Source of the DNA: Nocardia flavorosea NBRC 108225
GTDB taxonomy: Bacteria > Actinomycetota > Actinomycetes > Mycobacteriales > Mycobacteriaceae
Direction: 5' to 3'
Length of the DNA stretch: 64,000 bases
NCBI RefSeq assembly: GCF_001613385.1
Contig: NZ_BDCG01000019.1
Coordinates: 1 to 64,000 of the forward strand
How positions within the stretch are numbered: position 1 is the first letter of the stretch; every line of letters starts with the position of its first letter. Shown one piece after another: positions 36,809 through 47,748 of the stretch. A model generated the notes under the pieces. It ran no database searches. It was given only the letters and a program-made list of their open reading frames with translations, and was not told the DNA's origin. Made by a program: the position numbers and the translations under genes.

Positions 36809-37390
36809 TCATTGATCTGACGGGATGGCCGCGGTATCCACCACACGGACCTCACCGACACCAGGGATCGTACGTGAGATCGCCGCCAGCACCCGCTGCT
36901 CGGCCTCGTCGGCACAGATCCCGCGGATCGTGACGTCGGAGTCGACCACCTCGACATCCCATTGCCGGTGACTGCCCGAATAGTCCTCGAGCAATGAACA
37001 CACGCGCGCCTCGAGCGCCTGCTCGTCCCGTGCCAGCGCCCGTAGCAGGTCCCGACGGGCCACGATGCCGATCAGCACACCGGCCTCCACGACCGGCACC
37101 GACCGCCGGTGGTGATCGAGCATGACCTTCACCATCTCGGGCACCTCTGTGGTCGGCTCGACCACCTGCACCGGAGTCGTCATCGCAACCTCGACAATTC
37201 CGGCTTCCCGCCCGGATTCGATCGCGGCCATCGCATCGGACTCCGACAACATGCCCACCACACGCTCTCGCTCGTCGACGACGGGTAACGCGGCGAAACC
37301 GTGCCCGGTCAGCAATGCCACGGCGTCGGTCAATGCCGTGTCTCGTCGCACCGTAACCACAGGTCGGCTCAGGATATCGCGTGCACGCAT
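36809..37390 (-). CDS. CBS-CBS-BON protein
   Basis: 193 residues, ATG 37390. Two CBS domains (MRARDILSRPVVTV to about residue 58; VAMTTPVQVVEP to about 120) form one Bateman module, which usually binds adenosine nucleotides. A BON domain follows (WDVEVVDSDVTIRGI), which often binds membranes or lipids. Mycobacterial relatives such as Hrp1 are hypoxia-induced. It may share the box at 37537 with the divergent acyltransferase. Ligand unknown. Confidence 0.9.
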   Translation of the reverse strand: MRARDILSRPVVTVRRDTALTDAVALLTGHGFAALPVVDERERVVGMLSESDAMAAIESGREAGIVEVAMTTPVQVVEPTTEVPEMVKVMLDHHRRSVPVVEAGVLIGIVARRDLLRALARDEQALEARVCSLLEDYSGSHRQWDVEVVDSDVTIRGICADEAEQRVLAAISRTIPGVGEVRVVDTAAIPSDQ

Positions 37391-37725
37391 TCGAGATCAC
37401 CTCATCGCAGGCTGATCGGTTGAGGGCCGCCCGATGCCGTTCGAGGCCCTGCTACGCACGACACCACGGGGCACCGGTCCATCTCCAGACTCGTCGCCGG
37501 TTACCGCCCCCACCAGTGCGCAAATACCTCATCACAGGGACCAAAGTCAGTCCGGAACCACACGCGGTGCCGCAGCCGCCGCCAACCAGGAGCACACATG
37601 CGATATCACGCTCACCTTATCGCGGGCCATGGGCGGGGACCTTCGCCCCTGTCGACCGGTCGGCCACCGGGGGCACAGTGAAAGCATCGAGCCCGCTCCC
37701 CTGCGGCCCAGGAAAGTAGCTGACC
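37391..37725. other. Divergent intergenic region, CBS-BON / acyltransferase
   Basis: About 335 bases with one clear element, the box at 37537-37550. Short open frames are present on both strands but have no domain or ribosome site. Confidence 0.6.
37537..37550. promoter_or_regulatory. DosR-like box
   Basis: GGGACCAAAGTCAG, 11 of 14 matches, left half perfect. It is 147 bases from the CBS-BON start and 176 from the WS/DGAT start. Confidence 0.6.
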
Positions 37726-39114
37726 ATGGGTTCTCGCTCATCCCACATGACCCAATCGGACCTGTTCACCTGGAGTATGGAACAGGACCCGATGCTGCGC
37801 TCGACGATCGTGACGGTGCTGCTGCTGGACACCGAACCCGACTGGGCGACACTGGTCCGGATGATCGACCGCGGAACCCGCGTCGTACCACGCTTCCGCC
37901 ACACCCTGTCCCCCGTGCCACTGAGCCTGGCACCGCCGCGGTGGAAACCGGACGAGGACTTCGACCTGTTCTGGCATATCCGCCGCGCCACCCTGGCCCG
38001 CCCGGCAAATCTGGCCGCCGTGCTCGAATTCGCCCGCACCGAAGCCATGACCGCGTTCGACCCCGCCCGGCCATTGTGGAAATTCACCCTGTTGACCGGC
38101 ATGCCCGGCGGTAAATGCGCCGCCGTACTCACCGTCCACCACAGCCTCACCGACGGCATCGGCGGGATCCAGATCGCCGGAGAAATTCTCGATTTCAGCC
38201 GTGAGGGAACAGAACGCGGCCCGATAAAGGTCGGAAACGAACCCAGCATGGGGACCCTCGCCGATATCGTGGCCTGGAACTGGGCCACCGGCAGCAGTCT
38301 TCTCACCGGAAGCCTCGCCCGCACACCGAAGCTGATGCGATCCCTGGCCGACCCGGTCGGCACCGTCCGCGGCAGCGCCACGCTGGCAACCTCGGTTCTG
38401 CGGCTCGCCAGACCAGTCACCACCACCCTGTCGCCGGTCATGACCGACCGCAGCCTCGGCCGGCAACTGACAGTCTTGCAGTTCCCCTTGAAACAGTTGT
38501 CCGACTCCGCACTCGCAGTGGAATGCACCCTCAACGACGCCTTCCTCACCGCGCTCGTACTGGGACTGCGGCAATACCACGCCCGCTACGACGCCCCGAT
38601 CGAACGGCTGCGCCTGACGATGCCGATCAGCCTGCGAACACCTGACGATCCGATCGGCGGCAACCGCATCACCCTCGCCAGATTCGCAATCCCCGCCGAC
38701 ACCGACAATGCCCTCAAACAGATGTGGCAGGTGCATACCCTGGTCGAACGGTGGCGGCGCGAACCAGCGATCCCGTTGTCCAACACGGTGGCCGCGGTGT
38801 TCAACCGGATGCCCAGCGCAGTACTCGCGGAAATGCTGAAACACGTCGACTTCGTCGCCTCCGACGTACCCGGTTCACCGATACCGCTCTACCTCGCAGG
38901 CGCCGAAGTCGAACACGTCCACGCCTTCGGCCCCACCCTCGGCACCGCCTTCAACGCCACACTGCTGTCCCATCTCGGCACCTGCCACATCGGGTTGACC
39001 ATCGATACCGCGGCCGTACCCGATATCGCGGATTTCGTCGCGTGTATCGACTCCGGCTTCCGGAAGGTCCTCGCGGCCGGTGCGCGGCCCGACGACCAAG
39101 CAAGGCCACAATGA
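37726..39114 (+). CDS. WS/DGAT-family acyltransferase
   Basis: 462 residues, MGSRSSHMTQSDLFTWSMEQDP. The catalytic HHSLTDGIGG is near residue 138, with PLSLAPPRW and DEDFDLFWHIRR before it and DVPGSPIPLYLAGA near the C-terminus. Enzymes of this family make triacylglycerol or wax esters at the membrane. It is clearly divergent from the copy at 9871, more like the animal-type-motif subgroup with an early MEQDP. A second Met at codon 8 could also be the start. Its stop overlaps a 53-residue open frame. Confidence 0.9.
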   Translation: MGSRSSHMTQSDLFTWSMEQDPMLRSTIVTVLLLDTEPDWATLVRMIDRGTRVVPRFRHTLSPVPLSLAPPRWKPDEDFDLFWHIRRATLARPANLAAVLEFARTEAMTAFDPARPLWKFTLLTGMPGGKCAAVLTVHHSLTDGIGGIQIAGEILDFSREGTERGPIKVGNEPSMGTLADIVAWNWATGSSLLTGSLARTPKLMRSLADPVGTVRGSATLATSVLRLARPVTTTLSPVMTDRSLGRQLTVLQFPLKQLSDSALAVECTLNDAFLTALVLGLRQYHARYDAPIERLRLTMPISLRTPDDPIGGNRITLARFAIPADTDNALKQMWQVHTLVERWRREPAIPLSNTVAAVFNRMPSAVLAEMLKHVDFVASDVPGSPIPLYLAGAEVEHVHAFGPTLGTAFNATLLSHLGTCHIGLTIDTAAVPDIADFVACIDSGFRKVLAAGARPDDQARPQ

Positions 39115-39272
39115 CTGCCCCACACCGGTCCAGGATGAACACCGTGCCGGTGCCGATCAGTGACCATCGACCCCGCAGCGCAGGCGAATGGACCATATTG
39201 CTGCCGCGAGCCGCCCGGAAGACTCGGGTACGAATCCGACAGCAACTGAATGAGCCTGGCCCGCAATTGTGA
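39111..39272 (+). CDS. Small hypothetical open frame coupled to WS/DGAT
   Basis: 53 residues, no recognised domain; basic, with ARKTRVRIRQQ. Its ATG overlaps the acyltransferase stop (ATGA), the usual sign of translational coupling, but composition is not clearly that of a real protein. Could be an accidental frame. Confidence 0.35.
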   Translation: MTAPHRSRMNTVPVPISDHRPRSAGEWTILLPRAARKTRVRIRQQLNEPGPQL

Positions 39273-39318
39273 TGTTCGGTTTGCGCGGCCGATGACTTCG
39301 TCGAGGGAAGGAACCGAC

Positions 39319-39408
39319 ATGGACTGGCCTACCGCCGCAGTGGTGATCGCGGTCGTGCTCTCGGTCACCATTGTGGTGACAACCATGCTGTCGGTCAGGA
39401 AGCCCTGA
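39319..39408 (+). CDS. 29-residue single-helix membrane peptide
   Basis: MDWPTAAVVIAVVLS...VRKP: a short start, one hydrophobic helix of about 19 residues and a basic end, which would orient it N-out or N-in across the membrane. GGAAGGAA is placed six bases before the ATG, an excellent ribosome site. Too short for most gene finders. It follows the acyltransferase by about 200 bases. Such peptides often modify larger membrane complexes; no partner is known. Confidence 0.6.
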   Translation: MDWPTAAVVIAVVLSVTIVVTTMLSVRKP

Positions 39409-39462
39409 CCGTCGACCGCACGCCGGGCACATGGGCGGGCCTTGGACCGTGACGTCGCCCGT

Positions 39463-39732
39463 TCACGATGACTGGGCGGGGTCCTCGGCTTCGCGGCCTC
39501 CGAACAGGAAGTGACGTGCTGCCAGCCGTTGGCCGGCGTGCAGGTCCTCGCTGGTGACCACGTGCGCATCCGGTCCGGGGAAGATCAGGGCCCGTCGTCC
39601 GGTATCGATCCAATGGACCAGGTAGGGCGGGCCGCCGTCAGGCCCATGGACTTCTTCGATGAGTCCGCGCTGGATGCCGCCGCCCACTGATCCGCATTCG
39701 ATGACCAGCCAATCCCCGACCTGGGCTCGCAT
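39463..39732 (-). CDS. DUF1918 protein
   Basis: 89 residues, MRAQVGDWLVIECG, then EEVHGPDGGPPYLVHW and IFPGPDAHVV: the DUF1918 core, an SH3-like beta barrel of unknown function found across actinobacteria. The C-terminal 30 residues are a tail beyond the usual domain. A DosR-like box lies about 99 bases upstream, which fits the locus. Confidence 0.87.
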   Translation of the reverse strand: MRAQVGDWLVIECGSVGGGIQRGLIEEVHGPDGGPPYLVHWIDTGRRALIFPGPDAHVVTSEDLHAGQRLAARHFLFGGREAEDPAQSS

Positions 39733-39830
39733 CGGATCGGTCCCCTCTCATGTCCATCGAATAGCTGCTACGGAATCCACAATCCCCCGGCCATGGACTG
39801 CTCCCCTAGTGCCGGCAGTCCTCACTCCCG

Positions 39831-39844
39831 GCGACTTTCGCCCC
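39831..39844 (-). promoter_or_regulatory. DosR-like box upstream of DUF1918
   Basis: GCGACTTTCGCCCC; the reverse complement GGGGCGAAAGTCGC matches 11 of 14. About 99 bases from the DUF1918 ATG. Confidence 0.55.
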
Positions 39845-39894
39845 CGAGCTCATGGTCGAGGTGGCGCAGCCCTACGGGCCCAGCGAATCGGATG

Positions 39895-40821
39895 TCAGCT
39901 GTCTGCAGCGGCCGCATCGGAGTTCGGACACAGCCGAGAATTGTCGGATGTGTGAAGCAGGGCGAGAGCCCGGGCAGAGTCCCGCACCGTACGCCGTGCC
40001 CGATGATCCCCCGCCCCGACAAACCTGCGTGCCGCGGTGCCTGCGTGGCGGTAACCGCTGCGTGACGGTGCACCGGCGGAGCTGGGAACGACGGGACGAA
40101 GGTGGACCTCGGAAAGAATGGGGAGCAGATACACCCCGGTGATCGCAGCAACCACCGCGCCCCGCAGCAGCGCTCCCACCACCGCGGTGGTTGCTGCCGC
40201 TGTGACAGTCATCGCGGTGGTGACCCGTAACGGCTGTGCGATGGCGACGAAGACAGCTGTGCCCATGATCCAGGCCACGGCGTTGGCCCAGATCCACAGC
40301 ACAGCCTCATCCGACCACCGCCGCAGGACAAACCATTGGCCGATACCGAGCGCGAACGTCACCGACACCATCCCTACGACCACGAGCGGCACTTGGCCGG
40401 CGGCAGGCATGGCTCCTACCTTTTCCCCGTAGACGACGACCAGCGCGATCACCGACCACTCCACAGCACCGGCCGCTACCGAGGTCCCCGTCCACCGGCG
40501 GACGGGGAACGCACTCAGCCATCGGCGGAGAACGACAGCCTGCGCGACGGCCAGTACCGCTGAGCCCGCCGCACCGGCGGGCACCATAACCGCCGCCGGA
40601 TTCCATCGGGCGGCCGGGTCGACCATCGTCGAGTAGGCGAGCACCGGAACCGCCCACGCGGCGGCGGCCCCCATCGTCGCCAGCACCAACCACCATCGGC
40701 GCAACTCTGCTGCCGAGCCACCGAATCCCGAGTCGGCCCGCACAGGAGGCGGTGCCTCGCCTGCGGGGGACCGCCGGTCACGAGTGTGTGGCGGATCGTT
40801 GCGCCGCTCGTCTGCGTCCAT
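39895..40821 (-). CDS. Multi-pass membrane protein, unknown
   Basis: 308 residues from ATG 40821, with a hydrophilic, proline-rich N-terminus of about 50 residues, six or seven hydrophobic segments (for example WWLVLATMG, VPLVVVGMVSVTFALG, IWANAVAWIMGTAVF) and a long basic, disordered-looking C-terminus of about 75 residues. I do not recognise the family. A GTG at 40905 is an alternative start that would put the DosR-like box only 43 bases upstream. The box is the best in the window, so hypoxic expression is likely. Confidence 0.7.
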   Translation of the reverse strand: MDADERRNDPPHTRDRRSPAGEAPPPVRADSGFGGSAAELRRWWLVLATMGAAAAWAVPVLAYSTMVDPAARWNPAAVMVPAGAAGSAVLAVAQAVVLRRWLSAFPVRRWTGTSVAAGAVEWSVIALVVVYGEKVGAMPAAGQVPLVVVGMVSVTFALGIGQWFVLRRWSDEAVLWIWANAVAWIMGTAVFVAIAQPLRVTTAMTVTAAATTAVVGALLRGAVVAAITGVYLLPILSEVHLRPVVPSSAGAPSRSGYRHAGTAARRFVGAGDHRARRTVRDSARALALLHTSDNSRLCPNSDAAAADS

Positions 40822-40947
40822 GCTGTCGTCCCCGGAGTTGTAGTGAAGTGTGATGAACCCGATACTTCGCCCCACCGGTGTTGCCGGCACAGAAACAAAC
40901 GTCACCGACAGGACTGCCGAAGGGAGTCGCGAACACCCTTCACGATC

Positions 40948-40961
40948 GGGACTTTGGTCCT
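40948..40961 (-). promoter_or_regulatory. Strong DosR-like box
   Basis: GGGACTTTGGTCCT matches the consensus at 12 of 14 positions, the highest score found by hand here. The only gene it can serve is the membrane protein starting at 40821 (or 40905). Confidence 0.7.
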
Positions 40962-41062
40962 CCCTGGCTGCGGCACGTGCCTGTCCCGGCTTGCGTGTAC
41001 GGGATCACTGGGCTCGGTCGCGGCACCGCATCAACCTCGGTGGCGCCGGCGCAGTTGGTCCT

Positions 41063-41320
41063 CTACCCGGGGGTGGTGAGGAAGTCGGCGCAGGATTCGA
41101 TGGTCGCCAGACGTGGGTAGTCATCCTCGTCGATTCGGCGGCCGCTGCCGGCGGAGAGCCGTTCGACGAAGGTGAGGAAATCGATCGAGTCGAGTTCGAG
41201 CGCGCTGCGTAACGGTTGGTGTTCGTCGAGGCCGGTGATTTCGTCCTGGGTGGCGAAGCCCTGTAGGGATCGGCGTACCAGGGCGAGTGCGTCGGCCCGC
41301 GAGGTGATTCCAGCGGTCAT
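41063..41320 (-). CDS. Acyl carrier protein
   Basis: 85 residues. The phosphopantetheine site is Ser45 in LELDSIDFLTFVE; the rest is a four-helix carrier fold, acidic. It starts three bases after the E2 stop, as the last gene of a unit encoding AcsA, E1alpha, E1beta and E2. Fatty-acid synthase genes are absent, so it is a dedicated carrier. A role in accepting an acyl group from E2 or from the AMP ligase is the natural guess. The motif has DSI rather than the common DSL. Confidence 0.9.
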   Translation of the reverse strand: MTAGITSRADALALVRRSLQGFATQDEITGLDEHQPLRSALELDSIDFLTFVERLSAGSGRRIDEDDYPRLATIESCADFLTTPG

Positions 41321-41323
41321 GAT

Positions 41324-42808
41324 CTACAACTCCTCCGGATGCTGTAGGTAGTCGGTGAGGCGATGCAGGAACCGCGCACCCACGGCGCCGTCGCTGGCTC
41401 GGTGATCCGCGGACAAGGTCGCGGTCACCTGCGGGCGGACTCCGACCAGGCCGGCCACCGCGCAGGGCCGTTCGGTTACCGCACCGAATCCGACGATCGC
41501 GACCTGCGGGACCGGGATCACCCCGAATACCGCGTCCGCTCCGAGATCACCGAGGTTGGTCACGGTGATGGTGGCCTGGGTGGTGTCGCGGGAACGTAAT
41601 CGGCTGCTTCGGGTCCGGCCGACCACCCCGCGCATGGCCTGCATCATCTCCGCGGGCGAGAGCCGGTCGGCGTCGGGGATGGTGGGCACCAGGATTCCGC
41701 CTCCGCGCAGCGACACCACTGTGCCCAGATGAACATCCGACGCCGGCCGGAATCGGTCGCCGATCCAGAATCCGTTGAGTTCGGGGACGGCGCGCGCTGC
41801 CCGGGCCACAGCGCACAGCAGCAGCGCCGAGACCACGATTCGTTCGGATACCGGTGCCTGTTCGTTGAGGCTGCGCAGCGCGCGGGTGGCCTGTTCCATA
41901 TCGACGATGCTCGACAGGTAGTAGTGGGGCACAGTGCGTTTCGACCGAGTCATCGCCGCGGCGATCAGCTGCCGGGCGGCGGTGGGATCGTGCGGAGGAC
42001 TCTCTCCGATCTCACCGGAGTCGTCCGGGATGGTCGGCGGTGTCTGTGGTTGTCCGGTACCAGCAGCCGTCACCCGCCCGCCGATGGGAAGGTCGCGTCC
42101 GCGTACCGCGCCGTCCGGGCCGGTACCGGTGAGACCGGCCAGCTCGACTCCGGACACGTGTGCCAAGCGGCGCGCGTATCCCGATGCGCGCCCGGTATAC
42201 GGTTTCGCCGCGCTGACCTCGGCAGCGCCTGCGCGGGCGGCGGTAGCGCGGCCTGTGGGCGCCGGGCCTGGGCGACCCGGTGGAGGTGATGAAGCGCCGG
42301 TCTTGGCGCGTTCTATGTCGGCACGCATGACCCGCCCACCGGGGCCGCTGCCGGGGACGGCAGCGATGTCGATCCCTGCCTCGGCAGCGAGCTTCCTGAT
42401 CAGGGGGGTGGCACGGTGATCGCGCTCGGACCCATCACTGCGCGGCGGGGCGGCCGGGTGGGTGGTTGGTTCTTGTGCGGCCGTCGGTGGCAGAGGGGCC
42501 GTTCCGAAGCCGTCGGTCGGTGCCGGCTCGGTATCACCGCGCTCCGGTGGTGAGGTGTCTGGTGCGGGTTCTGCCGTGGTGTCGATGGTCGCCAGGGGTG
42601 TCCCGACGGCGACCGTGGCACCTTCTGGCACGAGGATTTCGGTGAGGACGCCGTCGTCGAAGCTTTCCACCTCGATGGCTGCTTTCGTGGTGTCGATCTC
42701 GGCGACGATGTCTCCGGTGTGCACCCTCTGGCCGGGGTGCACGAACCAGTGCAGCACCGTTCCTTCGACCATATCCGCACCTAGGGAAGGCATCCGGAAT
42801 TCGGTCAT
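41324..42808 (-). CDS. pdhC: Dihydrolipoamide acyltransferase (E2) with two peripheral-subunit-binding domains
   Basis: 494 residues. A lipoyl domain (1-70) carries Lys42 in DTTKAAIEV. Two E3/E1-binding domains follow, one near residue 130 (TPLIRKLAAEAGID) and one near 208 (YARRLAHVSGVELA), separated by Ala/Pro-rich linkers. The catalytic domain occupies the last 230 residues with the active site in SADHRASDGAVGARF. It moves an acyl group from E1 to CoA. Two binding domains are unusual; most bacterial E2s have one. No E3 is encoded nearby, so a housekeeping lipoamide dehydrogenase must serve. Confidence 0.93.
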   Translation of the reverse strand: MTEFRMPSLGADMVEGTVLHWFVHPGQRVHTGDIVAEIDTTKAAIEVESFDDGVLTEILVPEGATVAVGTPLATIDTTAEPAPDTSPPERGDTEPAPTDGFGTAPLPPTAAQEPTTHPAAPPRSDGSERDHRATPLIRKLAAEAGIDIAAVPGSGPGGRVMRADIERAKTGASSPPPGRPGPAPTGRATAARAGAAEVSAAKPYTGRASGYARRLAHVSGVELAGLTGTGPDGAVRGRDLPIGGRVTAAGTGQPQTPPTIPDDSGEIGESPPHDPTAARQLIAAAMTRSKRTVPHYYLSSIVDMEQATRALRSLNEQAPVSERIVVSALLLCAVARAARAVPELNGFWIGDRFRPASDVHLGTVVSLRGGGILVPTIPDADRLSPAEMMQAMRGVVGRTRSSRLRSRDTTQATITVTNLGDLGADAVFGVIPVPQVAIVGFGAVTERPCAVAGLVGVRPQVTATLSADHRASDGAVGARFLHRLTDYLQHPEEL

Positions 42809-42809
42809 C

Positions 42810-43781
42810 TCAGCTCACCACCGCGTGCACTGCCTCGACCACGGCCGCCGGTGAGGGCAGGGCCGCTTCCTCGAGCTGGCGTGCGTAGGGGATCGGCACT
42901 TCGGCGGTGCATACCCGGCGGATCGGGGCGTCGAGCTCGTAGTATGCGTGTTCGACGGTCGCCGCGGCGATTTCGGCGGCGATCCCGACCCGGCCCCAGC
43001 CTTCGTCCACGATCACCAGCCGGTGTGTGTGGCCCACCGAGCCCACGATTGTGTCCGTGTCGAGCGGTCGTAGTGTGCGCAGGTCGATGACTTCGGCGGC
43101 AATATCGGTGTCGGCGAGCCGGTCGGCGGCGGCCAGTGCGGTACGGAGGGTGCCGCCGTAGGCGACGATGGTGACGTCGCTGCCCGGGCGGGAGATCGTG
43201 GCGGTGTCGATATCGGTGATGGTGTCCGGTTCGGGGAGTTCGTCGCTGCTGTTGTACAGCGCGATCGGTTCGAAGATCACGACGGGGTCCGGGTCCTGCA
43301 GGGCCGGCCACAGCATGGCTCGGGCGTCGGTCACCGTCGCCGGTGACAGGACGCGCAGTCCGGGGAGGTGGGCGTAGAAGGCTTCGAGGCTGTGGGAATG
43401 CTGGGCCGCGAGCTGGCGTCCGGCGCCGGTGGCCATACGGATGACCAGCGGCACACCGATCTGCCCGCCCGACATATGCCGCAGCGTGGCCGCGTTGTTG
43501 AGGATCTGGTCCAGGGCGAGCAGACTGAAGTTGCCGGTCATGATCTCCACGATCGGGCGCATCCCGGCGATCGCGGCGCCGATACCCGCGCCGACGAAGG
43601 CGGATTCGCTCAACGGAGTGTCGCGGATGCGGCGCGGGCCGTAGGCGTCGAGCAGGCCGCGGCTGACGCCGAAGCAGCCGCCGTAGGCGCCCACGTCCTC
43701 GCCCATCAGGAATACCCGCTCATCGCGGTCCAGCGCCTCACGCAGGGCTTCGGTCAGCGCCTGTCGGTAGGTGGTGGTCAT
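42810..43781 (-). CDS. pdhB: 2-oxoacid dehydrogenase E1 component beta
   Basis: 323 residues from ATG 43781, overlapping the E1alpha stop (ATGA). Motifs: FLMGEDVGAYGG near residue 24, TPLSESAFVGAG, EIMTGNF, HSHSLEAFYAHLPG and IVDEGWG. It pairs with E1alpha to form the thiamine-diphosphate decarboxylase. Residues favour a pyruvate- or acetoin-type enzyme over branched-chain, but substrate cannot be settled by eye. The E2 gene follows after one base. Confidence 0.94.
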   Translation of the reverse strand: MTTTYRQALTEALREALDRDERVFLMGEDVGAYGGCFGVSRGLLDAYGPRRIRDTPLSESAFVGAGIGAAIAGMRPIVEIMTGNFSLLALDQILNNAATLRHMSGGQIGVPLVIRMATGAGRQLAAQHSHSLEAFYAHLPGLRVLSPATVTDARAMLWPALQDPDPVVIFEPIALYNSSDELPEPDTITDIDTATISRPGSDVTIVAYGGTLRTALAAADRLADTDIAAEVIDLRTLRPLDTDTIVGSVGHTHRLVIVDEGWGRVGIAAEIAAATVEHAYYELDAPIRRVCTAEVPIPYARQLEEAALPSPAAVVEAVHAVVS

Positions 43782-44772
43782 ATCCGCTCCGCATACACGT
43801 GGCGGGTCAGGTCGGTGACGGGTTCTTCGGGAGCGTTTTCGGCGGCGATGATCGCCGCGTCGATTTCGGCGTCGACCGATGCCTGCATCTCCGCATACCG
43901 GTGGTCGTCGATGAGCTCGGCAGCGCGGAGTTGCGCGGCCAGGCGTGGGATGGGGTCGCGGGCTTTCCACTGGTCGATCTCGGCCTTGTCGCGGTAGCGG
44001 TCGGCATCGTAGAGCGAATGCGCCCGGAACCGATAGGTGCGCAATTCCAGGAAGCAGGGTCCTGCCCCACCGCGGATCATCTGTATCGCGCGTCGCGACG
44101 CCGTGGCCACGGCCTCGGCGTCCATCCCGTCCACCAGCCACGCCGCCATACCATAACCAGCGGCGCGCAGGGCGAGATCGGTGTTGGCGTGTTCGCGGCG
44201 TAGCGCGGTGCCCATCGCGTATTGATTGTTCTCGCAGGCGAAAAGCAGCGGCAAGTGCCACAGTGCTGCCAGATTCGCGCATTCATGGAACTCGCCCTCG
44301 GCGAACGCGCCGTCACCGAACAGGCATACGGTGACTCGAGGGGTGCCGGCCATGGCATCGGCCAGCGCGATCCCGACCGCCAGAGGCAGCCCGCCGGCGA
44401 CGATGGCGTTGCCGCCGTAGAACCTTCGCCCGGCGTCGAAGAGGTGCATGGAGCCACCGCGGCCGCCGCTGCAGCCGGTGGTGCGGCCGAACATTTCCGC
44501 CATCACCGCCGCCATCGGTATGCCGCGCGCCAGGGCGTGTCCGTGCTCGCGGTAGGTCGACACCACTGCGTCGTCGGCGCCGAGTTCGCCGAGCAGGCCC
44601 GCGGCGACGGCCTCCTCACCGATGTAGAGATGCAGGAACCCTCGGATCTTCTCCGCGCTGTAGAGCTGGACACAGCGTTCTTCGAAACTGCGGATGCGCA
44701 TCATCTGCTGCAGCAATCCGAGCCCGTACCCGGGGTCGGTGTGGTCGAGTTCGGCCGGGTGTTCGGTGATCG

Positions 44773-44776
<4 letters not shown>
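43778..44776 (-). CDS. pdhA: 2-oxoacid dehydrogenase E1 component alpha
   Basis: 332 residues, GTG start at 44776 overlapping the AcsA stop (GTGA). Thiamine-diphosphate motif GDGAFAEGEFHE...CENN, plus GFLHLYIGEEAV, RGGSMH and RFRAHSLYDAD. This resembles PdhA and AcoA. It decarboxylates a 2-oxoacid (or cleaves acetoin) and passes the acyl unit to the E2 lipoyl arm. Coupling to an acetyl-CoA synthetase upstream suggests both feed the same acetyl pool. Confidence 0.94.
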
Positions 44777-46584
<1,808 letters not shown>

Positions 46585-46619
46585 ACCATCCTCCGTGACC
46601 GGTTCGGGCAGGCCCGGGG

Positions 46620-47693
46620 TTAGCGGTGGCTGCTATCTGTCGGCCGGGTGCTGTACCGGTGTTTCACCAAGGCCCCGGTCGCGGCGCGTGGTAGACGACG
46701 GGCGATATCGGCTTCGGAAACGATCCCGACCGGGTGACCGTGGGCAAGGACCGGTACCCGGCGCAGCCGGTGGCCGCGCATGATGGCCACCACGTCGTCG
46801 ACATGTTGATCGGCCTGTGCCGTGACCACGGCGTGGGTTGCGAGGGCCTCGACCGGGGTGCGCTGTGCGTCGAGTCCGTCGGCCACACAGCGCAGCACCA
46901 GATCGCGATCGGTGACGATTCCGGTGACAGTCCCCGCCGTATCGACCACCAGTAGCGTCCCGACGTCGTCGGCGCGCATCCGGCATGCGGCGGCCGTCAC
47001 CGATTCCCCGGCGTCGATACTGTGCACACCGGCGTGCATCAACGCGCGAGCGGTATCGGCGATCAGCCGATTGCGCACCTCGACGACACCGTCCACCGCA
47101 GCGACCAAGGAACCGATCAGACCGATCATGGCCGCCTCGACCGCACCTCTCAGCGTGACGACACCAGCGTGCACTTCGACCGAGACCGCGGTCGGCGGCA
47201 GCCACAACGCACGGTGCAAAACGTCGTCCTCGATCAGTTCGGCGAGCTCGCCGTCCGGGCGTAGATACACGGCGAGGACATCTCTGCGGCTGACGATCCC
47301 GACCAGGTCACCGCCGGGGTCGATGACCGGTGCGCAGCGAAGGTCATGGCGCGCCAAGGTCGCCGCGGCCGCCGATACCCGAGCATCGGACATGACCGTG
47401 ATCACCGGGGCGGTCATCAACTGGTCGGCGGTGAGCGCTTCGCTCTTGCGCGCGAACGTCTTCTTCCACAGCACCGCCCACACGGTGCCCGTGATCGGCC
47501 CGCCGAGGCGGGACTGCCTGGCGAGCAGGTCGGCTTCGGTCACCATTCCGATGCACCGGTGGCGGGCGTCGAGAACGGGTACACCGCTGATTCCGCGCTG
47601 GGTCAAAAGTTGCACAATTTGATGGAATGGTGTGTCCACATCGACGCTGACGACATCTCGGGTCATCACGTCGGCCACAGTTGTGTGCCTCAT
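46620..47693 (-). CDS. CBS-CBS-BON-CBS-CBS protein
   Basis: 357 residues, MRHTTVADVMTRDVVSV. CBS1-2 run to about residue 150, a BON-like domain (VSVEVHAGVVTLRGAVE) is at 165-230, then CBS3-4 to 345. Two Bateman modules around a BON domain should sense adenosine nucleotides. It lies between acg and acsA in one unit with short gaps (55 and 35 bases), so it may gauge energy charge for the carbon-metabolism genes behind it. Ligand and target are unknown. Confidence 0.9.
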   Translation of the reverse strand: MRHTTVADVMTRDVVSVDVDTPFHQIVQLLTQRGISGVPVLDARHRCIGMVTEADLLARQSRLGGPITGTVWAVLWKKTFARKSEALTADQLMTAPVITVMSDARVSAAAATLARHDLRCAPVIDPGGDLVGIVSRRDVLAVYLRPDGELAELIEDDVLHRALWLPPTAVSVEVHAGVVTLRGAVEAAMIGLIGSLVAAVDGVVEVRNRLIADTARALMHAGVHSIDAGESVTAAACRMRADDVGTLLVVDTAGTVTGIVTDRDLVLRCVADGLDAQRTPVEALATHAVVTAQADQHVDDVVAIMRGHRLRRVPVLAHGHPVGIVSEADIARRLPRAATGALVKHRYSTRPTDSSHR

Positions 47694-47748
47694 CGCGCGG
47701 CTCCTCTCTGCCGTCCGGGTCCGCCGATGCGACCCGTTCCGGACCGCA

